This document shows positions 1 to 11,814 of a stretch of 64,000 bases of DNA, one piece after another; the first letter of the stretch is position 1; every line of letters starts with the position of its first letter. The translations under genes were made by a program, and so were the position numbers. Source of the DNA: Holothuria scabra (Eukaryota; Echinodermata; Holothuroidea; Aspidochirotida; Holothuriidae); the NCBI GenBank assembly GCA_037179385.1, contig CM074194.1:4605001-4669000 (forward strand), read 5' to 3'. Below the pieces are notes generated by a model. The model made no database searches and had not been told where the DNA came from. It saw only the letters and a list, made by a program, of their open reading frames with translations.

Positions 1-89
1 TGGACTATGTATCTTAGGATCGCAAATCCGGAATCCTGCTGAATGTTGCAAGCAGCTGTTCCAGTTCTGAGTAAGGTATTTCCAGAGGC

Positions 90-900
90 GTAGGGGAGCA
101 TTTTAGTTTTGAGGTAGAAGATTTTTCCCCGAAAAATGTAATTCTGCCCGTCATGGTAGGAAAATTTGAAAATTCGTACCTCTCAGACAGTCAAAAATGA
201 CATTTCCCAGGCTTGTAAAGGGGATCCAAGCAGTCGTTTTTTTAAGTTTCAATTGGAGATAAACGTACGTTTGTTCCAAACTAAAATTAACCCAGAAAGA
301 CTAAGCGGAGCGCCACCATTCGTTGGCGCGAAGTGTACAAAACATTTTTAATATCCGACCCCTCAGACAGTTGAAAATGGCATTTCTCGGGCTTATATGG
401 GGATCTAAGCAGTCGCTATTTTGAGTGTCCTTTTGTAAAAGATGATTACTTGAAACTTAAATTCTGCTATGAAGCGATCTAATTGCAGCACAACCATAAG
501 TTCGGGCGAAACGTACAGGAAATTTTGAAAAATCTGATCACTTCAGACAGTCAAAAATGTCATTTACTACGCTTTTAGGAGGTCTTTGAAGTCGCTAATT
601 CGAAGTTTTGTTTGCACAAAAATGTCCATTTGAAACTAAAATGCTACTAGGAAGACTATCTGCGCGGAGTTTCCCCACTGGTTGGCGCGAAGCGAACAGA
701 AAATTTTTAAAAATTGGACCCATGAGACAGTCGAAAATGATATTTCTCAGACTTTTAGGAGGATCTAAGCAGTCGCTATTTGATCAGAAATTACCAGATA
801 AAATGTATCGCTACCAATCGGTGAAATGGTCCCGCAAATTTTCGGGGGAGACTGCAAACCGACATTGAAAACATGCTAATGAATTTTACTCTATTGCGAC
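90..900 (+). repeat. Tandem array of ~180-bp monomers and their flank
   Basis: The motif CAGACAGT(C/T)(G/A)AAAATG recurs at 184, 364, 544 and (as GAGACAG) 724, exactly 180 bp apart. Each unit continues with an ATTTC...GGGGATC(C/T)AAGCAGTCGCTATTTTGA-like stretch. Two of the units also keep an AAGACTA(A/T)..GCGGAG..CC(A/C)..GTTGGCGCGAAG segment whose GCGCCACCAT...GTTGGCGC part is palindromic. After the last unit comes AATTACCAGATAAAATG, repeated near 1015 and 5993, which marks the edge of the family. Related single units occur at 5.8 kb and, inverted, at 12.5 and 63.6 kb. There is no coding signal. It could be a satellite seed or the tandem-repeat part of a larger non-autonomous transposon; the second fits better because single units recur beside the same flanking sequence. 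Confidence 0.75.
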
Positions 901-2248
901 TCTTGGCTATATTCAATATATATTGAAATAATTGTGTGTACCCGAACTTCCGACTGTACATGTTTTGAAAAAATCAGGCCTATGGGGATCTTAGCAGTCG
1001 CTATTTTGATCAGAAGAATCAGATAAAATGTACCACTACCATTGGATGAAATTATTTACTAGATGATTTTTCTTCTATTAGTAACACTTATTGAAAAAAT
1101 TGTCACGTTACTAGGTGTGTTGAAATGAATTTTCAAGCAGACTTACGGGAAGACATTCTCATCCTGCATCATTAAAGTATCGAAAAATAAATTTCCCGAT
1201 TCTCATAACCATTGCCCATATTTGGCTCTAGAGGAGGATTGATGGCAAAGTTTTGGGCAGCTGAATACCCTTCTGTCTATCCGTTGAATTAATTTGGCAA
1301 TTGAAAACATCCCAGCATTTTTTTTTAACCTTTGCCCGAATATTTGAACATTTCAGGCAAATTTTTGCAAGACTACAGTGTGAAGTTGAGATGATGAAAA
1401 CCTTTTTTCACATTCTACCCAAATGTGTCGCAGATTTTTTTGTTTCCCATGGAAATTGTACTTTAAATATAGCGTATGCTGTTTTTTGGCAAAGATTTGA
1501 AGCTATTAAAATAATCGGCCATTTCCGGTATTGTGCTACATAAGATTTAAAAAAAGTCTCAAGAATAATGTTTCTTTTAAGCAACAGGCTTCCCAAATGT
1601 GTCGCGATTTTTTTCCCTCTTAACCTTTCGTAACTATGTCACCCTTACTATAATACTTTTCCATTTTCTGGCAAATGCTTGAAAGAATTTGGATATTCGA
1701 CAATTTTGGGCATTGTGTTGTGATTATCTGGGAAGTAACGGTCATAGCTTTTTGAGCTAATAGACCCAAATAGACTACCTACCACACCAAGTATGATTTT
1801 CGAACGATTTTGTGCATCCCCAGGAATTGAAAAAAAAAATCCCTACATGAGGTAGAAACATGCCAGATGCTAGGAGCACACTTTAATCCACAACAAGGTA
1901 GCAAATTTAAGCCACTCCAAATCTGTCAGAAAATCATCCATTCTGAAACCCGACGAGTAAAAAGTCAAGAGATTCCGAAGACATGAAGCTTGTCACAGTC
2001 TACCTGAGTTTATTCCGAATTTCAGAGTGGGGCACAATTGCAGCATATCCTGCAACTGTTTGAAGCGCGAAAATAAACTCTCCTACAGGTTATCGTTAAT
2101 GTGGCTTTCAGGGGGTGAAGCCCCGGAAGCTCTGCAACTTTTGCACTCTGAAAAGTAATATTTGAACCAAAGAATAGCCGAAATGTAATAAAAGCAACTT
2201 AAATATGTTTAATTACTTTTGAAAAATTTATTTTCGACATTCAGTTAT
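901..2248. other. AT-rich non-coding stretch
   Basis: No gene, RNA or clear repeat structure seen. ATG-initiated frames here are under 85 codons with low-complexity Phe/Ile/Lys-rich content, as expected of random AT-rich DNA. One more copy of the AGATAAAATGTACC(A/G)CTACCA edge motif lies near 1020. Confidence 0.5.
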
Positions 2249-2330
2249 GGGGGGGGGGGGGAGGTTCATGCCCCCAAAAAATCTCATAAAAAATTATTGG
2301 GGGGGGGGCAGGCCCCCCGCTTCCGCCGCC
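2249..2330. repeat. Poly-G / poly-C hairpin, transposon-end type
   Basis: Two long G runs with GGGGCAGGCCCCCC and a CATGCCCCC segment form a G/C-rich foldback. The same architecture recurs at 6.95, 21.8, 23.9, 25.2, 31.2 and 36.2 kb, often next to (CA)GTGGCG or GGCGC(G)GATCCAAG. Read as the eroded end of a hAT-like MITE; no partner end or target duplication was found for this copy. Confidence 0.5.
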
Positions 2331-3315
2331 TATGAAGAGGGTGGAACTTTAAACTCCAAATTAAGACTGACCCCCAATTTCATTCAAAACGAGTGATTTT
2401 TCAAGCTTAAATTTCAAAGAGGATGGTGAAAAAATGTAAAACCTTTATGGTTCCTTAAAGTTCACAAATAGCTGAGAAAAAATGATGGCAGACTTCCCTA
2501 AAGGTAATATTAAGTAATTGCATAAGCTAGACAAAAGCCCAATTCCAGTGTAAGGAGTAGACTTAGCTACACCAGACGTCTGGAGGCCAAATGTATTTAG
2601 ATATGAGCATAGTCCTTTTAAATACCCGGCGAACAGCTCTGTTGGTGAGAAAACTAGTTTTAATCATTTCCTGAGAAGATGGAGGACACTTGGGAACACG
2701 AATGTTGACTTTTGACTCCGTTTTGTCTGACAAGATGAACTAGGCTTTTTCGATGAAATGAGAAAATTTTGAGCGGAAATCAGTTCTTCAGACTGTGTTT
2801 CTCAAGAAAGCTATTTACCATTGTCTGCGACAAATGCAACTGCGTGTTCCAAGCCTATGTGAAGCTGTCGAGGAGAATTGGTACCCATAAGAACAAACAA
2901 ACGCGATCTATTAACACATTTAAAGGTCTAATCCTTTTAGTTAAGGAGCTGTGCCATTTAAGAATTTCAGTAAGACCATTACAAAATTTGTGGCTGAGAG
3001 TTACAATTTCTGCCTTTAATCTCTAGTTCTTGGGTCCAAATGCGCTTCTCACAGAAGTATAACTTATCCCAGAGCTGGCCGATATGGAATTTGCCAATAT
3101 TCCTGTCGTGCGTAAGTATATTTAAGAGGCAAACGTTAAAATGGCTTAACATACGTACGCAGGAGAGGATGTGGACCATGTTGAAATTTGGAAGACATGT
3201 AACCCATGTGTTGATTTGTCTTTCAACCTATAAAAGGAGCGCCGGTAAGAAAGAATGCTGTCATGTGGTCACAATGCCGGAGATATTATGACAGGCCGTT
3301 TTAACATTTGCATAT
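2331..3315. other. Unassigned non-coding stretch
   Basis: Nothing recognisable. The overlapping short frames around 2770-3290 on both strands show no family resemblance. Confidence 0.45.
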
Positions 3316-3862
3316 CAATTCCACTTACTTGAAATGCATTTCCCTTACGTGGAATTCAGTTCCCCTTAAATTTACATTTTCCCTTAAGTGAAATACATTT
3401 TACTTGGGTGTGACTTAACTCTACTTGTACTACATTTTAGTAAGGATCGATTTCACATAAGTGAAATGGATTTCACTTCAATGGAATACATTTCACTTGA
3501 CTGGAGGGCAATTACGCCTAAAAGAAAGACCAGTTCTATTCGACTTAGGTGAAATGTTACCAGCCCTCGGGAGAGTTTGATTTGCCAAGCCAAAGCCAAA
3601 GCGCGCTAAAGACGTGCATTATATTCAAATACGATTATTGAACTTTTTTCATGGTCAGGATTTTCGTAATACCGCAAGTGATCGTGAACGTACGTCAATC
3701 TATAGCAAGTGGAAGGCATTTCACTTAAGCTTAATGTGTTGACTCGTCATTTCTATATCACTAAAGTGAAGTTGTACTCCACTTTAAGTTAAAGTATATG
3801 CCACTTAAGTGAAATTTAATTCCACTTCAAAGAAATGCATTTCCACTTAATAGAAATTGCGA
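3316..3862. repeat. Cluster of degenerate CACTT/AAGTG palindromes
   Basis: Two sub-clusters (3316-3560 and 3715-3862) contain more than a dozen variants of ATTTCACTTAAGTGAAAT in both orientations, such as CCCTTAAGTGAAATAC near 3400, CACATAAGTGAAATGG near 3455 and CCACTTAAGTGAAATTT near 3800. Spacing is irregular (about 15-45 bp), so this is not a simple tandem repeat. The core (C)CACTT/AAGTG resembles the binding core of NK2-class homeodomain proteins; a regulatory role is only an inference. No gene is adjacent in the window. Confidence 0.6.
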
Positions 3863-5607
3863 GGAAAATGGTAAAACGGCTTCCATAGGGACGACGGGTG
3901 TGGCACAATCATGAACAAAGTGATTAATTCGTCAGAGTAAAAGCAGTTGGTCCAGAGAAGGTCTTTAGTTCACTTTGAAGACACTGCGTTCTCTTTCATA
4001 GGTTAAGAGAGCACAACATGTTGCATGTGGGTGCTGATTCAATATTAGTAGAGAAATAAAGCATGAAGTTCGAATAGGGTGGACCATTTAAGACAAACAT
4101 GAAGGAAGAGGAATGCATTTTTCATGATGATGTAGAGGACAAGATATGTTGAGATAACTCTAATTTTTCAAAATGTTGCTTAGAGACAAACGTTGTTCCA
4201 GGAAGAACCCACACCCCCACTCCCATTCGGTGTCCACGTTAAAATGGGCCACAGAGACTACTTTCAAATTAATAATCGTCTTTATCCCGTTGGTTTTAGG
4301 CATTATTTGATCTTCACCGGCCTTTAAATTTCTGACCGCCAGTCGCTCTTATTTTATAGTCATTTTCTGACGTCGTCCCTTGAACATTGCCCATTGGCCA
4401 TCTCAAAGACGACGACACATGTGGCTGGCTACAAGACAGCCTGCTTTGCATTACTAAACCCACGTGGTAGCATGGCTTTTTATGGAAGATGGACAACATC
4501 ACAAGATTTACTCTATGCTTGATTTTCACAAAGGGGCCACCAAAAGGGAAAGGAGATGATATACAGCCTTTAGATATAGAAAAGTTGACGAATTTTGATG
4601 ATGAAACTGAAGGAAGATAACGTACGGTGGCGCCTGCATAAAGTCAAAGAGTTTACAAGGTGGCCTCTTCATATCCCGTTTTTCCATTAAGCCATCGGGA
4701 AAATAAATGGACGTTTAAACCGATAACAGAGATACACGTCCAAACTACTTACTTAAGTGTACTTATTTGTGTACGGTAATAAAGTGCATGAAGAGATATA
4801 TTCTTCTTCAATCTTGAAATTCAACTAACAGCAGAAGCATGGTTTAGGAATTAGAAATTGACGAAATTAGGACAGACCATCTTATTAGGCTAATGTTACC
4901 TGTACTTGCATTGGTGTGTAGAACTTGTCCACACTGTAAAAAAGAAGTGCTAAAAACAACACTTAAAGAGCAGCTTTTTTGCACCATCCAAGAGCCTTAA
5001 TAGGGACTGTACCATTGGTACAAACGGCAGCACTCTTAAGGTCCTCAAATTCTTTAACACTTGTGAGGTGCAGGACTTAAGCACTTCCAAGAGCTACGTT
5101 TAACAACACTACATGTGCTACCAGACAGCACTAATAGGTGGTGCCATAGAGGCTGAGCTCTTTTTAAATAAAAAATCTTATTTATTCTAAAGTTTAAACA
5201 CTACTGTACTCCGCACGTTGAAAATTTGGGTTCTTTTACGCATTTGTAAATATGGAGCTTGTATTGCAAGAAACAGTTTAGATTCAGGGTTTCCTGTAAG
5301 GATATTTAAATATTTGGGGGACTATCGAAGAATCTGCGTTTCCTGTTAGCATATATTGGAGAGAGCAAGTCGACCGAAGATCGTCACTTTTGTTACATAA
5401 TGTTATCTAAGGAGTGCGGATTGAGGCTTATCGGCGACATTCAAAAAGCCCCCGAAACTTTGTTATCATTTTTGGACAAAATATTTAAAAATTAAAAGCC
5501 TTTATTTGAAGAAAATTTCAAGGAAACGGCACTGTAGCGGCTTGGAAAAGTTTACCACTGACCGCTTTATGAGCGACCTCTTACTGTTTAACGGGTAACT
5601 AGTTAAT
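3863..5607. other. Non-coding stretch with scattered AGTGCT/AGCACT words
   Basis: No gene found. Between about 4935 and 5140 the words AGTGCT, GCACTT, AGCACT and AACACTT recur roughly every 15-40 bp in both orientations, suggesting an old repeat, and similar words recur near 7206-7265. The rest holds nothing recognisable. Confidence 0.4.
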
Positions 5608-5624
5608 GCGCGCGGAGCGCGCGC
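5608..5624. repeat. GCGCGCGGAGCGCGC palindrome
   Basis: A near-perfect GC palindrome in AT-rich DNA, followed by a run of A. The same core recurs at 13696, 21662, 23174, 24907 and, decayed, at 27273 and 27498, usually followed by CAAAAA(T)TTT. It marks a shared transposon segment. Confidence 0.6.
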
Positions 5625-5784
5625 AAAAAATTTCGCTTTTTTGAGATTTGGGAAATGAAAAAGGGGTTTTCTGACCCGGGAAGTAAGGGACGGAAGCATT
5701 CTTCCTCCCCCTCATTTTTTTACTGGAGGGACTGTCTCCCCCAGCCCCCTGCTTCCTACGCATATGGAATATATTATTCCGCCC

Positions 5785-6035
5785 TAAAAACCAAGAGGAG
5801 CGCCACCATCTGTTGGCGCGGAGCGTACAGAAAATGTTGCAAAATCACGACCACTCAAACAGCCGCCGGAAACGGCATTTCCCACCGACTTGTAAGTAGA
5901 CTTTGAGCAATCATTATTTTGAGCTTTCGTTAGCTATTAAAATTCATACTTCAATAAAAAAAAGTGAGTAAGTTGTAAAATGATCAGAAAATTACCAGAT
6001 AAAATGAACCAGTACCATTGGAGGAAATGCTAATG
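5785..6035 (+). repeat. Single dispersed copy of the 180-bp monomer
   Basis: It contains the AGGAGCGCCACCAT..GTTGGCGCGGAGCGTACAGAAAA block, CTCAAACAGCCGCCGGAAACGGCATTTC, TTGAGCAATCATTATTTTGAG and then AAATTACCAGATAAAATG, in the same order as the array at 90-900. This collinearity shows that monomer and edge motif travel together. Confidence 0.65.
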
Positions 6036-6548
6036 CAAAGAAAATCATCTTTGGAAAATTAGCTGGTATGGGCATTATACAAACTATTTGACTACCTTGC
6101 GACATATAAGATTATGACAAGTATAAATTCGAGCAGCTTCATTGACCGGCAAAAATCTCTTCTGAACTTCAAGTGAGGATTGCAATGCATCGCATACCGG
6201 CTACCTAGCCTTTACAAGTTTCATCGAACTTTACAAGGATCTCATGTGTTTGAGCAGCCTGATTAGCTGAAAAAGCTATCAAAAACAACGTTTAGCCCAA
6301 TTCTCCGTTGTCAGCATTAACAACTATAACAAGGCTTCAATTCTTGCGTGTCGCATCATAAGTAACACTCAAAACATAATTGAAGATTGTAAGATGCGTT
6401 TTGTGATAGGTCTAAAAGTTTGCACACCCTTCTATACATACCATAATGAACCGCACCGTTGGAGCTGATACAAGACTAACGTGCCGACTGTACACAGCCA
6501 CTACGGTACATTACGCACATGGGCCGACGTGCGACTGGGGATGTATGA
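6036..6548. other. Unassigned flank of the U2-headed repeat
   Basis: No recognisable gene. A short open frame starting at 6446 runs into the repeat body and is not believed to be coding. Confidence 0.4.
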
Positions 6549-6780
6549 ACACTTTTTCTAAAGTCCTCCCGACCCTCTGGCAAAGGGCCGTTCGGCGAAA
6601 CCAAAACTTGATACTGCTTCCCGAAGAAGCTATTACGTCCACTGAAGGACAACACTTAACGTTCAACCTCGCGGCCTTCAGACCATTTTCATCATTGGTC
6701 TGTCATGTATGGCTCCATTCTTGACTGGGCGAAAAGAACAGATACTACACATGATCTTAGCCAAAAGGCCGAGAAGCGAT
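6549..6780 (-). mobile_element. Short retroelement with U2 snRNA head (SINE-like)
   Basis: Read on the minus strand, the element opens at 6780 with the first 47 nt of U2 snRNA. It continues for about 185 bp in a body beginning CAAGAATGGAGCCATACATG and ending CTTTAGAAAAAGTG. The body is shared with 63038-63216, which lacks the U2 head and carries a 14-bp target-site duplication. Polar structure, small size and target duplication (in the other copy) suggest LINE-driven retroposition. Two readings remain: a SINE family with a U2-derived head, as known from U1/U2-headed SINEs in some vertebrates, or a one-off template-switch chimera. No convincing target-site duplication is visible around this copy. 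Confidence 0.7.
6734..6780 (-). pseudogene. U2 snRNA 5' fragment (nt 1-47)
   Basis: Reading down from 6780: ATCGCTTCTCGGCCTTTTGG, then CTAAGATCATGTGTAGTATC, then TGTTCTT. This equals the near-universal 5' end of metazoan U2 with one substitution (ATGTGT for AAGTGT). Stem-loop I and the branch-site-pairing GTAGTA are kept. The match stops before stem-loop II, so the Sm site and the U2A'/B''-binding loop are absent and it cannot encode a working U2 RNA. It is part of the surrounding retroelement. Confidence 0.9.
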
Positions 6781-9700
6781 TCAATCGCTAACGTTCATAA
6801 CGTGATGACATAGGCCTATTGACGAAGTTCGGGCATTTGTATTTGTGTTGTGGGGGAAAGGATGAGCCTGAAATAGCGCCCTTGAATATTCTCGTAGATA
6901 AACATTATGCTTATTTTAGTGTATTTGTTATTGCTGATGTGGCGATAAAAGGGGGGGGGGGCTGAAGCCGTAAAAGCTCCCCCCCCCACTTGGATCCGCG
7001 CCTGTACTGTAATATTTGTTTACAACCTTAAATCGTGAAATATACCAATTCAATTAATTATGAATACGTGGAAGCACTGAGTTATGTTAGTTGACAAATG
7101 CCTGATAAAAGTCAAAACCAACGATACAGAAGTTCTGCTAGAAATTTAGTGTTTTTGAACATTTTTCCATCTAAATTAGTTCCGTTCACTTTTCTGGTAT
7201 GACAGCACTTTGAAAGTGCTGTATAATTAGCACTATAACTTAAACAGCGCTTTTGGTGCTAATTAAGGTGATGTCATCTAAGTGAATTCGTATGGGGAAA
7301 ATGCGTGTAGGATATTCCTACTACAAGTTACACAAAAATAAGCTGACAACAGGATATGGGTAGTTTTCAGCTAGACCTTATGCAATGACGACACACTGAT
7401 GCCATGTTGTGTCGAATACCAATGAAACACGTAAGCAGTTCCCCTATCTTTGTGTAGGATATAGATCAGTAGGCAGCACCAGCAAGCTGGTCGCACGCAG
7501 AAGAATTCGTCCCACGTGTGTCATAGAACTTATGTGCGTATTTGCTAAGTGAGCTGTCTGCTTTATGTTGATGCTGGTTTGCCATACCTCTAAAGGAGGG
7601 TGCGCTTTTGGAATTGTGCCATCGTATGTATGAAGTCGATACTTCATTGAAACAGGGAGTTGTTAGATAAGCGAAAAAGGCTTATCGACTCGTTTACACA
7701 ATGTTCGTTTATCTTACTCTCTAATCTTGCCTATTCCTCAATTTTCATCTCAATGCTTCCATCAACCAGGATAAGTGACGCATTATCAAAAGTCGAATTA
7801 AGAGGCACAATCCTTACACTTAAGGCTCTTGATACCATTTCATTTCATTTAGAGTCGTCATGAGAAAATAATGAAATGTAGGCCTATGTCTTTGGACGCT
7901 CTCTGAGACACGATGTAACACTTCATTTGGGTTCAGCAAAACTCTCTCTCCAAATTAGGCTACGGTACTTTATCAAATTTTGTTTTTTAATGATGCAAAA
8001 ATGTTTAAATTTGAGGGAAATAAAGGGAATAAAGGGAATAAACTTGAGCAATGCTTCCATCCCTTTTAATTGAAGCATATCGTTTAAACTTTTGTTTCAA
8101 CGGTCGTTTAACTGAAAATTACTTTTTATTATAAGCTTCGTCATTGGCGGAAAAATCTCAAATGAAAGCAGATTTACACAATAGCCTTTCTTTGGGGATT
8201 ATGTGGGGAAAGTATGGATGAAATCGTCATTAGTAAGGCTTACTCGTAAGAAATGTCAGAAGAGATTTAACAATAGAAAGAGAGAGTTCTGTCAATCAAA
8301 TCATGACTCCGCAAAAGATAAATACTGGGATAATCATGAGTCGATCACTTAACAAACTTTGTAACCATAAAAATATGAAAACATCTATAAAAATCAGTGA
8401 AACTTGACAGTTATAATATTTTGCAATATGTCTTCTTCTTTGTACTCTATTTTGGAACATTTTGAATTGAGAAATCTGCAGAAAATACACCTTGAAATGT
8501 AGGTGGCAGTACAAGAGGCAATGCTTATGAAGTAATCTTGAGTCAATCACTTCATAAAACAAACAAATAAAATCCCATAGTTTACAACAGTAAAGGCGAA
8601 TTTTTCAAATAATGATACAGAATAACCCCTTTTTCTATCAGAATTCTTATTCAAAACTCCATAAAAGACATTCTCATCATCATTTTCAGTAATTTTTGCA
8701 AATTTCTCGTTTGTACGATTGCCCAAACTTGAAAATTTGGCCATGACAAACATTTTTGCTTTAAACATAAACAAATATGATAACAAATAATGGGCTTCGC
8801 TATTGTGTGAAGAATATACATCGCAGGTAATGCTAACAATGCAATCACATCCCACTTACCACTTACACGCTGCCCTGGCGTTTAGATGGCAGTGATAGCT
8901 TTCTATACATTAATTTCATTTAGTCATTGTCTGAAAAAATGTTCGTTGCCGTATTTCCTTCTCTAACAACTCCCTGATCGAGTGACAGGATCTAAAGTTG
9001 CAGTTTAGGAGGCAAGATCGTCGAAAATTTGGACTTTAATCCATAAAATAAACAGATATTTCCACTTTTTTAAAGTGTATAGGAACAAATATATAACAAG
9101 CAATGGAAACACCTGCTTTTGATTTTCGCTATGGTTAAGAAACGGACACCCCTACACTTTTTTAGTATGGGGGAGGATATGTGCCCCCCGTCTCGTTCTC
9201 TTTGACGCCCATGTTAACAGGCATGAGAAGAGTTATTTGTAAATACAGGAAATCACAATGTACGTTAAGATGTACCTAAAGCCTAGAATTTTAAAAATAG
9301 GCTATATATTTTAGAGATTGCGCAATGGAAACTTATTCAGCTAACTAACCCCCATTGCCATAGCTTGTTCCATTGGAGCAAAATTAAATGATGAACTTAA
9401 TTAACTTAATTTAATTGAGATAGTCCATTGTGCAATAATTTGTAACTTTTTGTAGTACAACTCACAATACCTGCTTCTCTTTAAAACTAAAAATCTTTAC
9501 ATGACCTTCAACGCTCTCTGTTTTATTCTATAGCATGATGATCAGGGAAGGGCCTGTTTGATCACATCACCCTATTCTAGCAAGATTGTTATGAAATTTT
9601 AACAACAGCCGGGGTGCAGTATCTTCCAGAAAAAAAAAAACTAAGATATACAAAGAATGTCATTCGAGTAGTACAAATATGACATCACAAATTATTGTGT

Positions 9701-11559
9701 AATGTACCATTTTATTTGAGTGAATATACTGCATTATTTAATATTTCTATTCAGGAGTGTCTTATGAGGATGGACCTTGGGATATTTGAACTTACTAAAT
9801 ATTTTTAGATTTTTAAACTTGACGTACACTTTAAATGCTCGGCACATATTGCTGCAGTCTTCACGTCGAGTGAAGACGAAGAAAATTACCGAACATCCTC
9901 CAGAAACGTAAAACGAAAAAAGCGGGAAGTCTTGCTACATTTTTCGTTTATAAGTGGTACCGGGTTTCTTCTAGTGATACTGGGTTTCGCCCCCTCTGGA
10001 ATAATTTGACATACCTTCAGATATGTACAACGGCATTAATGGATAGTTTGATTGATACTAGCTTCTGGCAACGAGTGTTTAAATGGAAATAGATACTCGA
10101 TATGCCACAAAAACTTCCGAGTGAGGTTTCAATTACGTCATAAATCCGGTGTTTGGCCATCTTAGGGATATTTCTTGTCACTTATTCAAGTTCATTTTCC
10201 AGGAATCGTTTTTTTGAGGTCAATTAAAAGAATTCAAAGCACTAGACAGGAAAGTCCTTTTTACAAGGTGGATTCACTTTTCAGTAATCATGTTTTTCGA
10301 CAAATGTTGCATGAACGGAAAGACAATTTTAGTTGAACTGTAGGGGTTAAACACCTGCGCCACTGCGTTGCGCGTCTCTCTGTTTTTCCATCCAGGCGTC
10401 CATTTCACAACAATTGTTATTAAGGTGCTACCTCTCTGCATTAAACTTGCGCAATATTAACTGCGTAGTTTTCTTCTGATCTAGAAGTTTCAACTGAAGC
10501 ATGAATCGCTCTTACGAATAGACACTGGCTTTGCCGGTGACCACATGATCAGCCGAACGACATATGATACAGTTGATGATATCTATTGCTACCGTTGCTT
10601 GAAAAAGCCATTTCGAGATTTTGATGTGTTTCAGTTGAAATTCAAATGTGCCATGCGCATGACCTATATACCTGTATGCTTAACCGCATCCAAATAACTT
10701 CGTCAACATCAACCCAAGTTTTTTTGTTCTGCATTTTGTAGATATTCTCACATTAGATTTTTTTCATTGGTGGCTGTACTTGACGACATGGTATAATTAG
10801 ATTTAAAAATCTTGTAAGACAAATATAAAACGGTCCCTTTGAGCAACCGTACTGTAAGGGAAAAGACGACAAGCTGCGCACTTATCCAACCAAAGGAAGA
10901 GGGGGCCGGTGAGAAATTCTATTGTTTTTTTTTTTTTTTTTGTTGACAATTAAAGTAGGAATGGGACGAGAGATCTCTAATAAGAGGTAGCAAAATAAAA
11001 GACTGCGCAATTATCTCTCTCTCTCTACCCCTAAACCTCATTAGCCAAGACGATAGCTATGTTACATCTTTTCTGATCTGGAAGCATATGCTTGCTTTGT
11101 TGGTGATCATGCGATGCATTAATTCACAAGTGATCCGGTTGAACTGCCAAACCGTGATAAGCACTGCCATCGAACAATACTGAGAACACTAAGGAAGTAA
11201 AAAATACTGAAATTGTCATTCGTGAGGAAATTTTCATATTTTGAACTTCCAATAATATGCGTTAAATTCTGACAGTTTTGGCTACGGCCGGAGATTATTA
11301 ATGAAATAATTCTTCTGCAATCTGAATACGTCTATTTTCTAGGTCTAGTAGAAGATGTCATCCACTACTTGTTTTATTCAGTCAATATTAACACCATTAT
11401 AAACGTAGCCTACTATCACTCACATATACTTTTCTAAAACTTGAGCTTGTATAATAAACATTTCTTCCTCCCTCACCATCCCATAAATTTTCAACACTGA
11501 TATACATTTTTCTGAAATGCGCAAACCTCCTCATTATACTGAAAAAAAAATCACTAGTT
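6781..11559. other. Long gene-free stretch with minor repeats
   Basis: No gene recognised. It contains a G/C hairpin (6945-7012: G-run, CTGAAGCCGTAAAAGC, C-run, TGGATCCGCGCCTG) that is repeated almost word for word at 36165-36222; a 21-bp palindrome ACAGCACTTTGAAAGTGCTGT (7208-7228); three AATAAAGGG units near 8018-8042; a GGGGGAGG..ATGTGCCCCCC hairpin near 9170; and a poly-T run at 10925-10941. Overlapping minus-strand frames at 8296-8855 match no family I know. Confidence 0.45.
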
Positions 11560-11700
11560 TGGTCTAACGGTAGAGCATCCCCCTAACACGCGGAAGGCCT
11601 AGGTTCGATTCCCAGGTCGAATCATACCAAAGAATCTAAAAATGGAACCCACTGCCGTCTGGGAGTTGCTAAGTTTAGCAACTTTTTGTTAATATACTAG
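11560..11700 (+). mobile_element. tRNA-Val(AAC)-headed SINE
   Basis: TTTGGTCTAACGGTAGAGCA carries a pol III A box and GGTTCGATTCC is an exact B box. CCTAACACGCGGAAGG between them matches the anticodon arm of tRNA-Val(AAC). The acceptor stem is not closed, so this is a SINE head and not a tRNA gene. The body begins ACCAAAGAATCTAAAAATGG and is shared with the copy at 53179-53406 and, inverted, with those at 41476-41697 and 43471-43612. This copy ends early near GCAACTTTTTG. Confidence 0.8.
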
Positions 11701-11814
11701 AACCCGTAAAGACCGCCTCCATTCGCGAGTATGAATGCCTTGCATTCCGGTTTCTTTATGAACTATTTTTTTTCTTTTGTAAGGGTCTTTTAATGCATAC
11801 AGTATTTGAATCTG

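Noticed and set aside
90..900. CRISPR-like array
   Set aside because: The repeats are ~180 bp with no short repeat/spacer structure, and the context is animal DNA.
6734..6780. Functional U2 snRNA gene
   Set aside because: Only nt 1-47 are present; the Sm site and downstream stem-loops are missing.
11567..11635. Functional tRNA-Val gene
   Set aside because: The acceptor stem does not pair and the sequence continues into a SINE body shared by other loci.
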